Origin: CAZQXD01 sp964597315
Lineage (GTDB): Bacteria; Pseudomonadota; Gammaproteobacteria; Competibacterales; Competibacteraceae
Length of the DNA: 60,791 nucleotides
Assembly: GCA_964597315.1 (NCBI GenBank)
Contig: CAZQXD010000023.1
Location: 1-60,791 of the forward strand
Direction of reading: 5' to 3'
Position numbers and translations under genes: made by a program. Position 1 is the stretch's first letter. Every line of letters begins with the position of its first letter. The notes beneath the pieces are model-generated. The model saw only the letters and a program-made list of their open reading frames with translations. It searched no databases and had not been told where the DNA came from. Below, in pieces: positions 16,931 through 25,369 of this stretch.

Positions 16931-19390
16931 ATGACCGATAAAAACTCCCGAACCCGTCCCACCCGTGGAAGCGGCCGCTCCCAGCACAAGACGCCTTCCA
17001 AGGGCGGCGCCCTCAAGGCCGTTTCCGTGGCCCTGGGCTTTTTGCTGCTGGGTGGCCTGGTATTGGCCGCCATGACCTTCGCGGGTTATGTGGTTCATCT
17101 GGACAACACCATCCGGGAGCAGTTTGAGGGTAAGCGCTGGGCGCTGCCGGCCCGGGTGTACGCCCGGCCCCTGGAAATATACGCCGGACTGGCCCTGGAC
17201 CCGGATAACCTGGCCCAGCAACTGAGGTTGCTCAGCTACCGGCCTGTGGACCAGCCGGTCGGCCCCGGGACTTTCGCCCGCCAGGGAAATGTCATCGACC
17301 TATACACTCGGCGCTTCACCTTCTGGGACGGCGCCGAAGAACCCCGGCTGGTGCGGATGACGTTTGGTCAGGGTAAGGTGCGCAGCTTGGCTACCCTGGA
17401 CGGCTCCTTAGATTCGGGTCTGCTGCGCCTGGAGCCTCTGGAGATCGCTGGCATTTACCCCTCCCATAACGAGGACCGCATCCTGGTGCGCCGGGAAGGC
17501 ATCCCCTCGGTTTTGGTAGATGCCCTGATCGCCGTGGAGGACCGCAAATTCCACGAACACCACGGCATTGACCTAAAGGGCATTTTCCGGGCCTTTGTGG
17601 CTAATCTGCGGGCGGGCCGCACGGTTCAGGGGGGCAGCACCCTGACCCAGCAGTTGGTGAAGAACTACTTTCTGAGCAACGAACGCACCCTGCGCCGCAA
17701 GCTCAACGAAATCATCATGGCCTTGCTGCTGGACTGGCACTACGACAAAGACGAGATCCTGGAAGCCTATGCCAACGAAGTGTATCTGGGGCAGGACGGC
17801 AACCGCGCCATTCACGGTTTAGGATTGGCCAGTTGGTTTTATTTCGGTCGGCCCCTAGCCGAACTGAACCTCCATCATGTGGCCTTGCTGGTGGGGTTGG
17901 TGAAGGGACCATCCCTGTATGACCCCCGCCGCCACCCCCAACGGGCCACGGAGCGCCGGGCCTTGGTGCTGGACGTGATGGTCGCCCAGGGGCTGATCAG
18001 TCGGGAGGACGCCGAAACCGCCAAGACCAAGCCTCTGGGGGTAGCGGCCAAACCCTCCGGGGGCATTACCCGCTACCCGGCTTTTTTGGAACTGGTGCAG
18101 CGCCAACTCAAAGAAGACTACCGGGAGGAGGATCTCACCACCGAGGGGCTGCGGATTTTCACCACCCTGGACCCCACCAGCCAAGCCCATGTGGAAGACG
18201 CCGTGACCGATGCCCTGCCGGTCCTAGAGAGCCGCCACCGGGAGGTGGAGGCGGGCAGCTTGCAGGCGGCGGTGGTGGTTGTGGATTCCCAGAATGGCGA
18301 GGTGCTGGCTCTAGTGGGGGGACGGGATGTGCAACTGGCCGGCTTTAACCGGGTGTTGGATGCCCGTCGACCGGTAGGGTCGCTGCTCAAGCCGGCGGTA
18401 TTCCTGACCGCCTTGGAATTTCCCCGGATCTACACCCTGGCCTCGCTGCTTGACGACACGCCTCTAAACCACCGCATCGGCGGTAAAGTCTGGTCGCCCC
18501 AGAACTACAGCAAGTCCTATCATGGCCAGGTGTTGCTAGAAGACGCGCTGGCCTATTCTTATAATGTCCCCACGGCCCGCATCGCCCTGGACCTGGACCC
18601 GGCCCGGATCGTTCAGACCCTGAATCGGCTGGGTATCCAGCGCGACCTGCCGGCTTTCCCGTCCCTGGCCCTGGGGGCGGCGGATATGTCCCCCCTGGAA
18701 ATTGCCCAGCTCTACGAGACTTTCGCCAGCGGCGGATTCCGTGTGCCCTTGCGCGTGATTCGCGATGTAACGACCGCCGATGGCCAGCCCCTGGAGCGTT
18801 ACGCCTTGAGCGTCAAAAAAGTCATCGAACCGGGTCCGGCCTATCTGATTACCCGAGCCATGCAGAAAGTGGTGAGCAAGGGCACGGCTGCGGCCATGAG
18901 CCAGAAGATTTCCAGAAAATTCAATATTGCCGGCAAGACCGGCACCACGGATGATCTACGGGACAGTTGGTTCGCCGGCTTTAGCGGCAACCGCATGGCC
19001 GTGGTCTGGCTGGGACGGGACGATTTCAAACCGGCTGGTCTGAGCGGTTCCAGCGGCGCCCTGCGGGTGTGGATGGACGTTATGAAAGACCTGTCCCTGG
19101 AGCCTTTGGAATTGTCACCCCCCCCGGGCATCCAGACCGTCTTGATCGACCCGGCCACCGGATTGCTGGCGGATGATCGCTGTCAGGATGCGGTGCCCAT
19201 GCCGTTTATCGCTGGCTCCGCCCCCCGCGACCTGGCCCCATGCAGTGCCGTCTACCAGCCCCCGCCGGGCTACGCCGGGGAGAGTTTTCCCAACGCCACG
19301 CCGCCGCCATCACCCCCGGTGGTGACCGAATCCCGGGGTCGTGAGGTAAGCGACTTTTTCAACAGGTTGAGGAACAATGAAAGCCGCTAA
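16931..19390 (+). CDS. mrcB: penicillin-binding protein 1B (bifunctional)
   Basis: An 819-residue class A PBP that polymerises and cross-links peptidoglycan. Order: short cytoplasmic basic region, membrane anchor (about 30-55), UB2H-like domain (about 70-150), GT51 transglycosylase with EDRKFHEHHGID (about 200-211) and QGGSTLTQQL (about 235-244), then transpeptidase with SLLKP (catalytic Ser, about 480), SYN (about 540) and KTGTT (about 670). All catalytic motifs are present. It overlaps the downstream lipoprotein gene by 14 bases, suggesting an operon with it and yoaA. The divergent 206-bp gap upstream should contain its promoter. Confidence 0.96.
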   Translation: MTDKNSRTRPTRGSGRSQHKTPSKGGALKAVSVALGFLLLGGLVLAAMTFAGYVVHLDNTIREQFEGKRWALPARVYARPLEIYAGLALDPDNLAQQLRLLSYRPVDQPVGPGTFARQGNVIDLYTRRFTFWDGAEEPRLVRMTFGQGKVRSLATLDGSLDSGLLRLEPLEIAGIYPSHNEDRILVRREGIPSVLVDALIAVEDRKFHEHHGIDLKGIFRAFVANLRAGRTVQGGSTLTQQLVKNYFLSNERTLRRKLNEIIMALLLDWHYDKDEILEAYANEVYLGQDGNRAIHGLGLASWFYFGRPLAELNLHHVALLVGLVKGPSLYDPRRHPQRATERRALVLDVMVAQGLISREDAETAKTKPLGVAAKPSGGITRYPAFLELVQRQLKEDYREEDLTTEGLRIFTTLDPTSQAHVEDAVTDALPVLESRHREVEAGSLQAAVVVVDSQNGEVLALVGGRDVQLAGFNRVLDARRPVGSLLKPAVFLTALEFPRIYTLASLLDDTPLNHRIGGKVWSPQNYSKSYHGQVLLEDALAYSYNVPTARIALDLDPARIVQTLNRLGIQRDLPAFPSLALGAADMSPLEIAQLYETFASGGFRVPLRVIRDVTTADGQPLERYALSVKKVIEPGPAYLITRAMQKVVSKGTAAAMSQKISRKFNIAGKTGTTDDLRDSWFAGFSGNRMAVVWLGRDDFKPAGLSGSSGALRVWMDVMKDLSLEPLELSPPPGIQTVLIDPATGLLADDRCQDAVPMPFIAGSAPRDLAPCSAVYQPPPGYAGESFPNATPPPSPPVVTESRGREVSDFFNRLRNNESR

Positions 19391-20027
19391 CGTTTTATAT
19401 TTCGTACCCCTGGCCCTAGGGTGGTTGAGTGGTTGCGCCACCCCTCCCAGTCCCTTTGGCGGCGCCCCAGTGGAGGATCGCAGCATTCCCCCGGTGGTCG
19501 TTGCGCCGCCGCCCACCCCGGTGGAAGTGCAGCCCCTGCTACGCCCCGAGCCAATCGTGCCCCGGGAGTACAGCCAGTCGCCCTCGCCCCTGCCCCCGAC
19601 CGCTCAAGCCCCCGAGACGCTAATCCCGGATCTAGACGCCTCGGCGGCGACGGATCCCGTGCAAGCGCCCCCCGCCCAGATCAACACTCAGGGTAACCCG
19701 GCGGTGGTGGCGCTCCTGGACAGCGCCGCCCAGCACGTGGGCGCCAAGGAGCTGGATAAGGCCGCCGCCGCCCTGGAACGGGCCTTACGGATCGAGTCCC
19801 GCAACGCCGGTATCTGGCATGATCTGGGGCAGATTCGGCTACATCAGGGGGACTACGCCCAGGCCGAATCCCTGGCCAGCAAGTCCAATAGCCTGGCCGC
19901 CAACGACAACGGTTTGCGGGCTCGCAACTGGCGGTTGATTGCCGCCGCCCGCCGGGCCGGTGGGGACAGCGGCGGGGCCGACGCCGCCGAGGCCCAGGCG
20001 GTGGTCCTGGAGCGCGGCAGCCGTTAG
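19377..20027 (+). CDS. TPR-containing lipoprotein downstream of PBP1b
   Basis: A 216-residue protein with a signal peptide and lipobox LSGC (Cys20), a Pro-rich disordered spacer (about 21-105), then a short tetratricopeptide region (about 110-205) with KELDKAAAALERALRIESRNAGIWHDLGQ-type helices. GAGGA precedes the ATG. Position after mrcB with overlap suggests an outer-membrane lipoprotein working with PBP1b, in the manner of LpoB or YbgF-like helpers. No sequence similarity to LpoB is evident, so that role is inference from context. Confidence 0.83.
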   Translation: MKAANVLYFVPLALGWLSGCATPPSPFGGAPVEDRSIPPVVVAPPPTPVEVQPLLRPEPIVPREYSQSPSPLPPTAQAPETLIPDLDASAATDPVQAPPAQINTQGNPAVVALLDSAAQHVGAKELDKAAAALERALRIESRNAGIWHDLGQIRLHQGDYAQAESLASKSNSLAANDNGLRARNWRLIAAARRAGGDSGGADAAEAQAVVLERGSR

Positions 20028-20033
20028 GGACCT

Positions 20034-21974
20034 ATGTACACGGAACTGCTAGGGCCGGACGGCCCCCTGGCGGCCCATGTGCCGGGTTTCGCCCCCCGGG
20101 TCCAGCAGCAGACCTTGTGCGCGGCCGTAGGCCGTATTCTGGACACGGGCGGGGTGCTGGTGGCCGAGGCTGGCACCGGTACGGGCAAAACCTATGCTTA
20201 TCTGGCGCCGGCCTTGCTGTCCGGGGCCAAGGTGATCATCTCCACCGGCACCCGCAATCTCCAGGACCAGCTATTCCATAAGGACCTGCCGGTGGTGCGC
20301 ACCGCCCTAGGCCTGTCTAGCCAGGTAGCCTTGCTCAAGGGACGCTCCAATTACTTGTGCCTGCATCGGCTCCACGCCACCCTGGCGGCGGGACGCCTCA
20401 AGAACCGCCAGTTGGTGTCGGAACTGCACCAGGTGTGGGCCTGGGCCGAGCAGACCGTCAACGGCGACGTGGCCGAGGTGGCCGAGGTGGCCGAAGATTC
20501 CCCCATCTGGCGTCAGGTGACTTCCACCACCGACAATTGCCTGGGGGGCGAGTGCCCTCACATTCAGGACTGCCATGTGGTCAAGGCCCGCCGCCGCGCC
20601 CTGGAAGCGGACTTGTTGGTCATCAACCATCATTTATTATTCGCCGATTTGGTCTTGCGGGAGCAGGGTTTCGCCGAACTGCTGCCAGGGGCCGACGTGG
20701 TGATTCTGGACGAGGCGCACCAACTGGCCGAGGTGGCCGGGCAGTTCTTCGGTCTGTCCCTGAGCGGTCGGCAACTGCTAGACCTGGCCCGGGACAGCCA
20801 AGTGGAGCAATCTCGGGACGCCGGGGATGACGCCGAGCTAGGTGAGCGGGCCTTGGGCCTAGAGCGGGCCGCAGCAGCCTTGCGTCTAAGCTTGGGGGAG
20901 CCGTCTCGGCGTCTGCCCTGGGCGGATCTAGCCGGGGAGCCGACCGTGGCCGAGTCCTGTCAGGCCCTGGCCCTGGCTCTGGACCGCCTGGGGGAGGCCC
21001 TGGACGCAGCGGCCCCTCGGGGTAAGGGCCTGGAGACCTGCGCCCGGCGCTGCAAGGATCTACAGGAACGCCTGGAACAACTGACCGCCGCGCCGGATGG
21101 GGAGCATGTGCAGTGGCTGGAAACCCGGGGCAGGGGTTTTTTCCTGAATCTGACCCCCTTGGACGTGGGGCCGACCTTTCGGGACCATATGGCCCGCTGC
21201 CAGAACGCTTGGGTGTTTACTTCCGCGACCCTGGCGGTGGGCGAGAGTTTTGCCCATTTTATTGCCGGCCTGGGGTTAGGAGAACCCGAAACCCTGCGCC
21301 TGGATAGCCCCTTTGATTTTCCCCGCAACGCCCTACTGTATCATCCCGAGGCGCTCCCAAACCCGACAGCCGACCACTTCACCCGAGCGGTGGTGGAGGC
21401 GGCCCTGCCGGTGCTGGAGGCCAGCCGCGGCCGGGCGTTTATGCTGTTCACTAGCTACCGGGCGCTACGGGAGGCCGCCGCTTTACTGGACGGACGGTTG
21501 GACTACCCACTGCTAGTACAGGGTGGACTGCCCCGGGGAGAGCTGTTGGAGCGGTTCCGGCGGCTGGGCAACGCCGTGCTTCTGGGCACCGGCAGTTTTT
21601 GGGAGGGGGTAGACGTGCGAGGCCCGGCCCTGTCCTGTGTCATCATCGACAAGCTGCCCTTCGCCTCCCCCGGAGACCCGGTGCTGGCTGCCCGCATCGA
21701 TGCCCTGCGCCGCCGAGGAGGCAATCCGTTTTTAGACCACCAAGTCCCGGCCGCTGTCATCGCCCTCAAGCAGGGGGTGGGTAGGCTGATTCGGGATGTG
21801 GATGACCGGGGCGTACTGATGCTCTGCGATCCCCGGTTGCTCACCAAACCCTATGGCCGGTTATTTTTGGATAGCTTGCCGGCCATGACCCGCACCCGTC
21901 GCCTGGAACGGGTGCAACAGTTTTTCGAGCTGGAACACCACCCGGACCCCCGTCCCGCCGCTTCTTCCAACTGA
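20034..21974 (+). CDS. yoaA: DinG-family ATP-dependent DNA helicase YoaA
   Basis: A 646-residue XPD-like superfamily 2 helicase. Walker A AGTGTGKTYAYL sits at about residues 46-57 and the DEAH box ILDEAHQLAE at about 225-234. Four cysteines between them (around CLHR, CLGGECPHIQDC) are positioned to hold the Fe-S cluster of this family. The C-terminal motif VI region reads KQGVGRLIRD (about 580-589). YoaA acts in repair of stalled replication forks. It is 13 bases ahead of tsaB, the usual gammaproteobacterial neighbour. It contains a small in-frame repeat (VAEVAEVAED). Confidence 0.92.
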   Translation: MYTELLGPDGPLAAHVPGFAPRVQQQTLCAAVGRILDTGGVLVAEAGTGTGKTYAYLAPALLSGAKVIISTGTRNLQDQLFHKDLPVVRTALGLSSQVALLKGRSNYLCLHRLHATLAAGRLKNRQLVSELHQVWAWAEQTVNGDVAEVAEVAEDSPIWRQVTSTTDNCLGGECPHIQDCHVVKARRRALEADLLVINHHLLFADLVLREQGFAELLPGADVVILDEAHQLAEVAGQFFGLSLSGRQLLDLARDSQVEQSRDAGDDAELGERALGLERAAAALRLSLGEPSRRLPWADLAGEPTVAESCQALALALDRLGEALDAAAPRGKGLETCARRCKDLQERLEQLTAAPDGEHVQWLETRGRGFFLNLTPLDVGPTFRDHMARCQNAWVFTSATLAVGESFAHFIAGLGLGEPETLRLDSPFDFPRNALLYHPEALPNPTADHFTRAVVEAALPVLEASRGRAFMLFTSYRALREAAALLDGRLDYPLLVQGGLPRGELLERFRRLGNAVLLGTGSFWEGVDVRGPALSCVIIDKLPFASPGDPVLAARIDALRRRGGNPFLDHQVPAAVIALKQGVGRLIRDVDDRGVLMLCDPRLLTKPYGRLFLDSLPAMTRTRRLERVQQFFELEHHPDPRPAASSN

Positions 21975-21987
21975 TGGAGTTACCCTC

Positions 21988-22662
21988 GTGAAACTACTGG
22001 CCTTGGATACCGCGACCGAAGCTTGTTCAGCCGCCATGCTGGTGGACGATGAAGTGGTGGAGTGCTACGAACTGGCTCCCCGCCGCCACGCCGATCTGAT
22101 CCTGTTGATGATCGAGGAGGTGCTGGCCGAGACCGGTCTCAACCCCAGCCAACTGGATGCCCTGGCCTTCGGTCGCGGTCCCGGCGCCTTTACCGGGGTG
22201 CGCATCGCCGCCGGGGTGGCCCAGGGCATTGCCTTCGCCGCCGAGTTGCCGGTGGTGCCGGTGTCCACACTGGCGGCCATCGCCCTAGGCGCGGTGCGGG
22301 AGTGCGAGGCGTCCCGGGTAGTGGCGGCCATCGACGCCCGCATGGGGGAGGTCTACTGCGGCGCTTACCAGGCCGAGGGCCAAGGCGTGGCATTGGTGGG
22401 CGAGGAATGGGTCCGCGCTCCCGACGCCCTGCCGACCCTGCCGACCGGCGAAGGGGACTGGCTGGGGGCTGGTAGCGGCTGGGCCACCTATGGCGCGGAG
22501 TTGGGGTCACGCCTGGGAGTAGAACACTGGCAGGGGAAGGTCTATCCTCGGGCTTGGGACGTAGCCACCCTGGGGGCGCTGGCCTATCAGAGGGGCGAGG
22601 CCCTGGCCCCTGAACTGGCCCTGCCGGTGTATTTACGGGACCAGGTCACCCAAGTGGCTTGA
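21988..22662 (+). CDS. tsaB: tRNA threonylcarbamoyladenosine biosynthesis protein TsaB
   Basis: A 224-residue ASKHA-fold protein, partner of TsaD/TsaE in making t6A37 on ANN-decoding tRNAs. It opens LLALDTATEACSAA and has the family segment GRGPGAFTGVRIAAGVAQG at about 62-80, with DARMGEVYCGAYQ near 118-130. It starts at a GTG with GGAG 8 bases upstream. Length and architecture are normal; it lacks the TsaD metal-binding histidines, as expected for TsaB. Confidence 0.95.
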   Translation: MKLLALDTATEACSAAMLVDDEVVECYELAPRRHADLILLMIEEVLAETGLNPSQLDALAFGRGPGAFTGVRIAAGVAQGIAFAAELPVVPVSTLAAIALGAVRECEASRVVAAIDARMGEVYCGAYQAEGQGVALVGEEWVRAPDALPTLPTGEGDWLGAGSGWATYGAELGSRLGVEHWQGKVYPRAWDVATLGALAYQRGEALAPELALPVYLRDQVTQVA

Positions 22663-22807
22663 TGGCCTCCGGGCATTGAGTGCAGGGTTCCTACTCCCCG
22701 CAGCCACGAATGTCAAGACTGGTAATGCCTTGAGGTCCTGTTTAGGATGGATGCGGAAAATTAATAGTAACAATAAGACTGACTAATACCCACAAGAGGA
22801 TACCCGG

Positions 22808-23290
22808 ATGAGCGATCAATCGAAGCCTGACGGCGTCCATAGCAAATCGATTCCAGATCTAATAGCTAAGCTGTTAGCGGAACGCCAGCAAATGTTGGTG
22901 CTGCTGTCTCGTCTGGCGGAGTTGAAGCCTTACCGGGAGGCCAAGCGAGTGCAACCCGTGTTACAGCGCTTTTGCCAGGTGCTGGTGGACTATGTGGCCC
23001 TCGGGCACTTCGAAGTCTATCAGTGCCTTGATGAGTCAAGCTCCGACTCGAAGCATTGCCAGCGCATCAAGACCATGGCCCGGGAGCTTTTTCCCCGCAT
23101 CGCCGAGACCACCGAACAAGCCATTGCCTTCAACGACCGCTATGATACCGCCGAGCATTGCCGGATCTTGGATGGGTTGTGCAACGACTTGTCTCATTTG
23201 GGCGAACAATTGGCCAATCGCATTGACCTTGAAGACCGACTGATCGCCGCCATCCGGCATCCGGCCACCACGCCTGCTGTCTCCGGCTGA
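22808..23290 (+). CDS. rsd: Rsd/AlgQ anti-sigma-70 regulator
   Basis: A 160-residue all-helical protein of the Rsd/AlgQ family, which binds region 4 of sigma-70 and shifts polymerase toward alternative sigma factors. Visible signatures: the early LLAERQQMLVLLSRL helix, FCQVLVDYVALGHFEVYQCL at about 57-77, and the late LSHLGEQLANRIDLEDRLI. AGAGGA precedes the ATG. It stands alone, with 145 bases upstream and no obvious terminator after it. Confidence 0.9.
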   Translation: MSDQSKPDGVHSKSIPDLIAKLLAERQQMLVLLSRLAELKPYREAKRVQPVLQRFCQVLVDYVALGHFEVYQCLDESSSDSKHCQRIKTMARELFPRIAETTEQAIAFNDRYDTAEHCRILDGLCNDLSHLGEQLANRIDLEDRLIAAIRHPATTPAVSG

Positions 23291-23449
23291 GCAAGCGCCG
23301 CTCCACATCTCCCGCCCGGCCTCCGATCCCCGCGCCGCGACCTGCGTCGCTGGGGAATTGACCCTTAGTCTGGCCCGTGTTACATCCTTAAATCATACCG
23401 TTATTACGCCCTTCCGCTACAACATCGCGCAGGCGAGGAGGAAGCGACT

Positions 23450-24052
23450 ATGGCGATGCCTCAAGGACTAGTCACTCTGCCCTTGGATGAGCCTGTCTGG
23501 GATCGCAGTTTCGGTGTCTTCCCTCTGGTGCTGATTGGCACTCGGGAAGCCGATGGCGGTCACAACCTGGCGCCCCGGCACATGGCCATGCCCATGGGCT
23601 GGGACAATTGGTTCGGCTTTATCTGTTCCCCCGCCCATGGCACCTATCGCAACGCCGTCCGAGACCGGTGTTTCACCGTCAGCTATCCTCGACCCGGACA
23701 AGTGGTCCAAGCCAGTCTGGCCGCCGCTCCCCGCTGTGACCCCCTCCACAAGCCAGACCTGGCCGCCCTGGAGGTGTTTCCCGCCCAGACCGTGGACGGG
23801 GTGTTAGTGGCGGAGTGCTATTTTTGGCTGGAATGTCGACTGGAAAAAGTGGTGGGCGATCTGGGGTCGAATACCCTACTGATCGGCCGTATCGCCGCCG
23901 CCTACGTTCACCCGGACGCCCTGCGCGATCCCGACCGAGGGGACAATGAGCTGATTCACCAAGCCCCATTGCTAGCCTATCTGCATCCGGGCCGGTTCGC
24001 CGCCATAGACCACAGCCAGCATTTCCCCTATCCCATAGGGTTCAGGCGCTAG
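23450..24052 (+). CDS. flavin reductase-like (FMN split-barrel) protein
   Basis: A 200-residue protein with the FMN-binding split-barrel pattern: PLVLIGTREADGGHNLAPRHMAMPMGWDNWFGFIC at the N-terminal third (pieces at about 26-62), then a PRPGQVVQASLAAAP turn and a C-terminal barrel half with ECYFWLECRLEKVV. Members are flavin reductases or related redox proteins. GAGGAGG lies 8 bases before the ATG. The stop shares one base with the start of the next gene, so it and the M20-like gene form a unit. Confidence 0.78.
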   Translation: MAMPQGLVTLPLDEPVWDRSFGVFPLVLIGTREADGGHNLAPRHMAMPMGWDNWFGFICSPAHGTYRNAVRDRCFTVSYPRPGQVVQASLAAAPRCDPLHKPDLAALEVFPAQTVDGVLVAECYFWLECRLEKVVGDLGSNTLLIGRIAAAYVHPDALRDPDRGDNELIHQAPLLAYLHPGRFAAIDHSQHFPYPIGFRR

Positions 24053-25200
24053 TGTCCATCGCTGCTCGGGTATTGGATTATTTACAGGGCCAGGACCAGG
24101 CCCTGGCGGGTCTACTGGAAGAACTGATCGCCCTGAATTCTCACGCCGCCGACGCTGCCGGCCAGGACGCCATGCTAAAGCATTTGGCCATGGCCTTGAG
24201 CGGGCTGGGCTTTGGCGTCCGCCGTCTACCAGGACGGTTCTCCGCCGGTCAGCTCGTGGCCTACCCCAGATCCCGGAAACGGGGCCGCCCTTTACAATTG
24301 CTGCTGGGCCATGTGGATACGCTCCGATCCAGCCGGGCGCCGGAACAACGCCAGCAAGGGCGGCTCTATGGTCCTGGAGCAGGGGATATGAAAGGCGGCT
24401 TGGCGCAACTGGTATTCGCCCTCAAAACCCTGCAAGCCCTGGACTTGACGCCACCCTTGACCCCCGTGGTATTCATCAATAGCGACGCCACCGTGGGCAG
24501 CCGGGAGTCGGCCCCGGCCATTTGCCGCCTGGCCCGCATCGCCCACCGGGCCTATGTGCTAAAACCCCCCTTGGGAGCCGAGGGTCGACTGAAAACCTCC
24601 CGCAAGGGTAGCGGTCGCTACACCCTGACTGTCCGGTCCCTGCCCGGCGCTGATCCCGGCGCTGCGGTGGCCGAATTGTCCCGGGCCGTGCAAGCCGTAT
24701 TCGCCCTCAACGCTCCGGCCCAGGGGGTGAGTGTGGACGTGGTCTCCCTGGATACCGGTCTCAAACCCGGCGTCGCCGCCCCTGCGGCCCGGGCCAGCGT
24801 GGACGTGCTGGCGCCCGACGCCGCCGCCGCTCACCGTATCGAGACCGCCCTCAAGAGCCTGATTGCCCAGGCTGCGGGGCTGGAGCTAGTGGTCACCGGC
24901 GCCATGGTGCGCCCACCCCTGGAGCGCACGCCCGCCACGGCGGCCCTGTGGGAGCAGGCCAGAAAACAAGGAACGGCCCTGGGCCTGACTCTCCAAGAAG
25001 CCGCTGGCGCCGTCGCTACCGACGCCAATCTGGCCGGGCAACATACCGCCACTTTGGACGGACTGGGGGCGGTGAACGACGATTTCCATGCCCAGGTGGA
25101 ATCGGTGGCGGTGGCCCGGCTGGTGGAACGGTCGGCCTTGCTGACGCTACTGTTGCTGGCGCCGGATCTCGGTCCGATCAGGGGACCGGCTAGAGACTAA
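24052..25200 (+). CDS. M20-family protein lacking most catalytic residues (probable pseudoenzyme)
   Basis: A 382-residue relative of carboxypeptidase G2/M20 deacetylases. The fold markers are clear: LLLGHVDT (His87, Asp89), GPGAGDMKGGLAQ (bridging Asp112) and the C-terminal TLDGLGAVNDDFHAQVES with its histidine. But the NTDEEKGS-type motif reads NSDATVGS, so the general base Glu and the next metal-ligand Glu are Ala146 and Thr147. The VLEP ligand Glu is Lys171 (VLKP), and the dimer-loop AxHAG histidine is missing (LPGADPG). Reading frame and coding quality are intact, so it is a maintained but probably non-hydrolytic protein. It starts at a GTG overlapping the flavin-protein stop. Confidence 0.85.
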   Translation: MSIAARVLDYLQGQDQALAGLLEELIALNSHAADAAGQDAMLKHLAMALSGLGFGVRRLPGRFSAGQLVAYPRSRKRGRPLQLLLGHVDTLRSSRAPEQRQQGRLYGPGAGDMKGGLAQLVFALKTLQALDLTPPLTPVVFINSDATVGSRESAPAICRLARIAHRAYVLKPPLGAEGRLKTSRKGSGRYTLTVRSLPGADPGAAVAELSRAVQAVFALNAPAQGVSVDVVSLDTGLKPGVAAPAARASVDVLAPDAAAAHRIETALKSLIAQAAGLELVVTGAMVRPPLERTPATAALWEQARKQGTALGLTLQEAAGAVATDANLAGQHTATLDGLGAVNDDFHAQVESVAVARLVERSALLTLLLLAPDLGPIRGPARD

Positions 25201-25369
25201 CGGCAAAAGCCCAACAGCTGCGTAACGAATACGTCCAACCAAAGAGAATGCCAAAACAGCATGGGTTGGCCGGGCCGTGATGGTATGGTAACCCCGGCCT
25301 GGCCTATATTACCGTCGATACCAGAGCAAGCCGACCTGGGCCGTGGGGCAAGACCGACAGAGGTGATGC

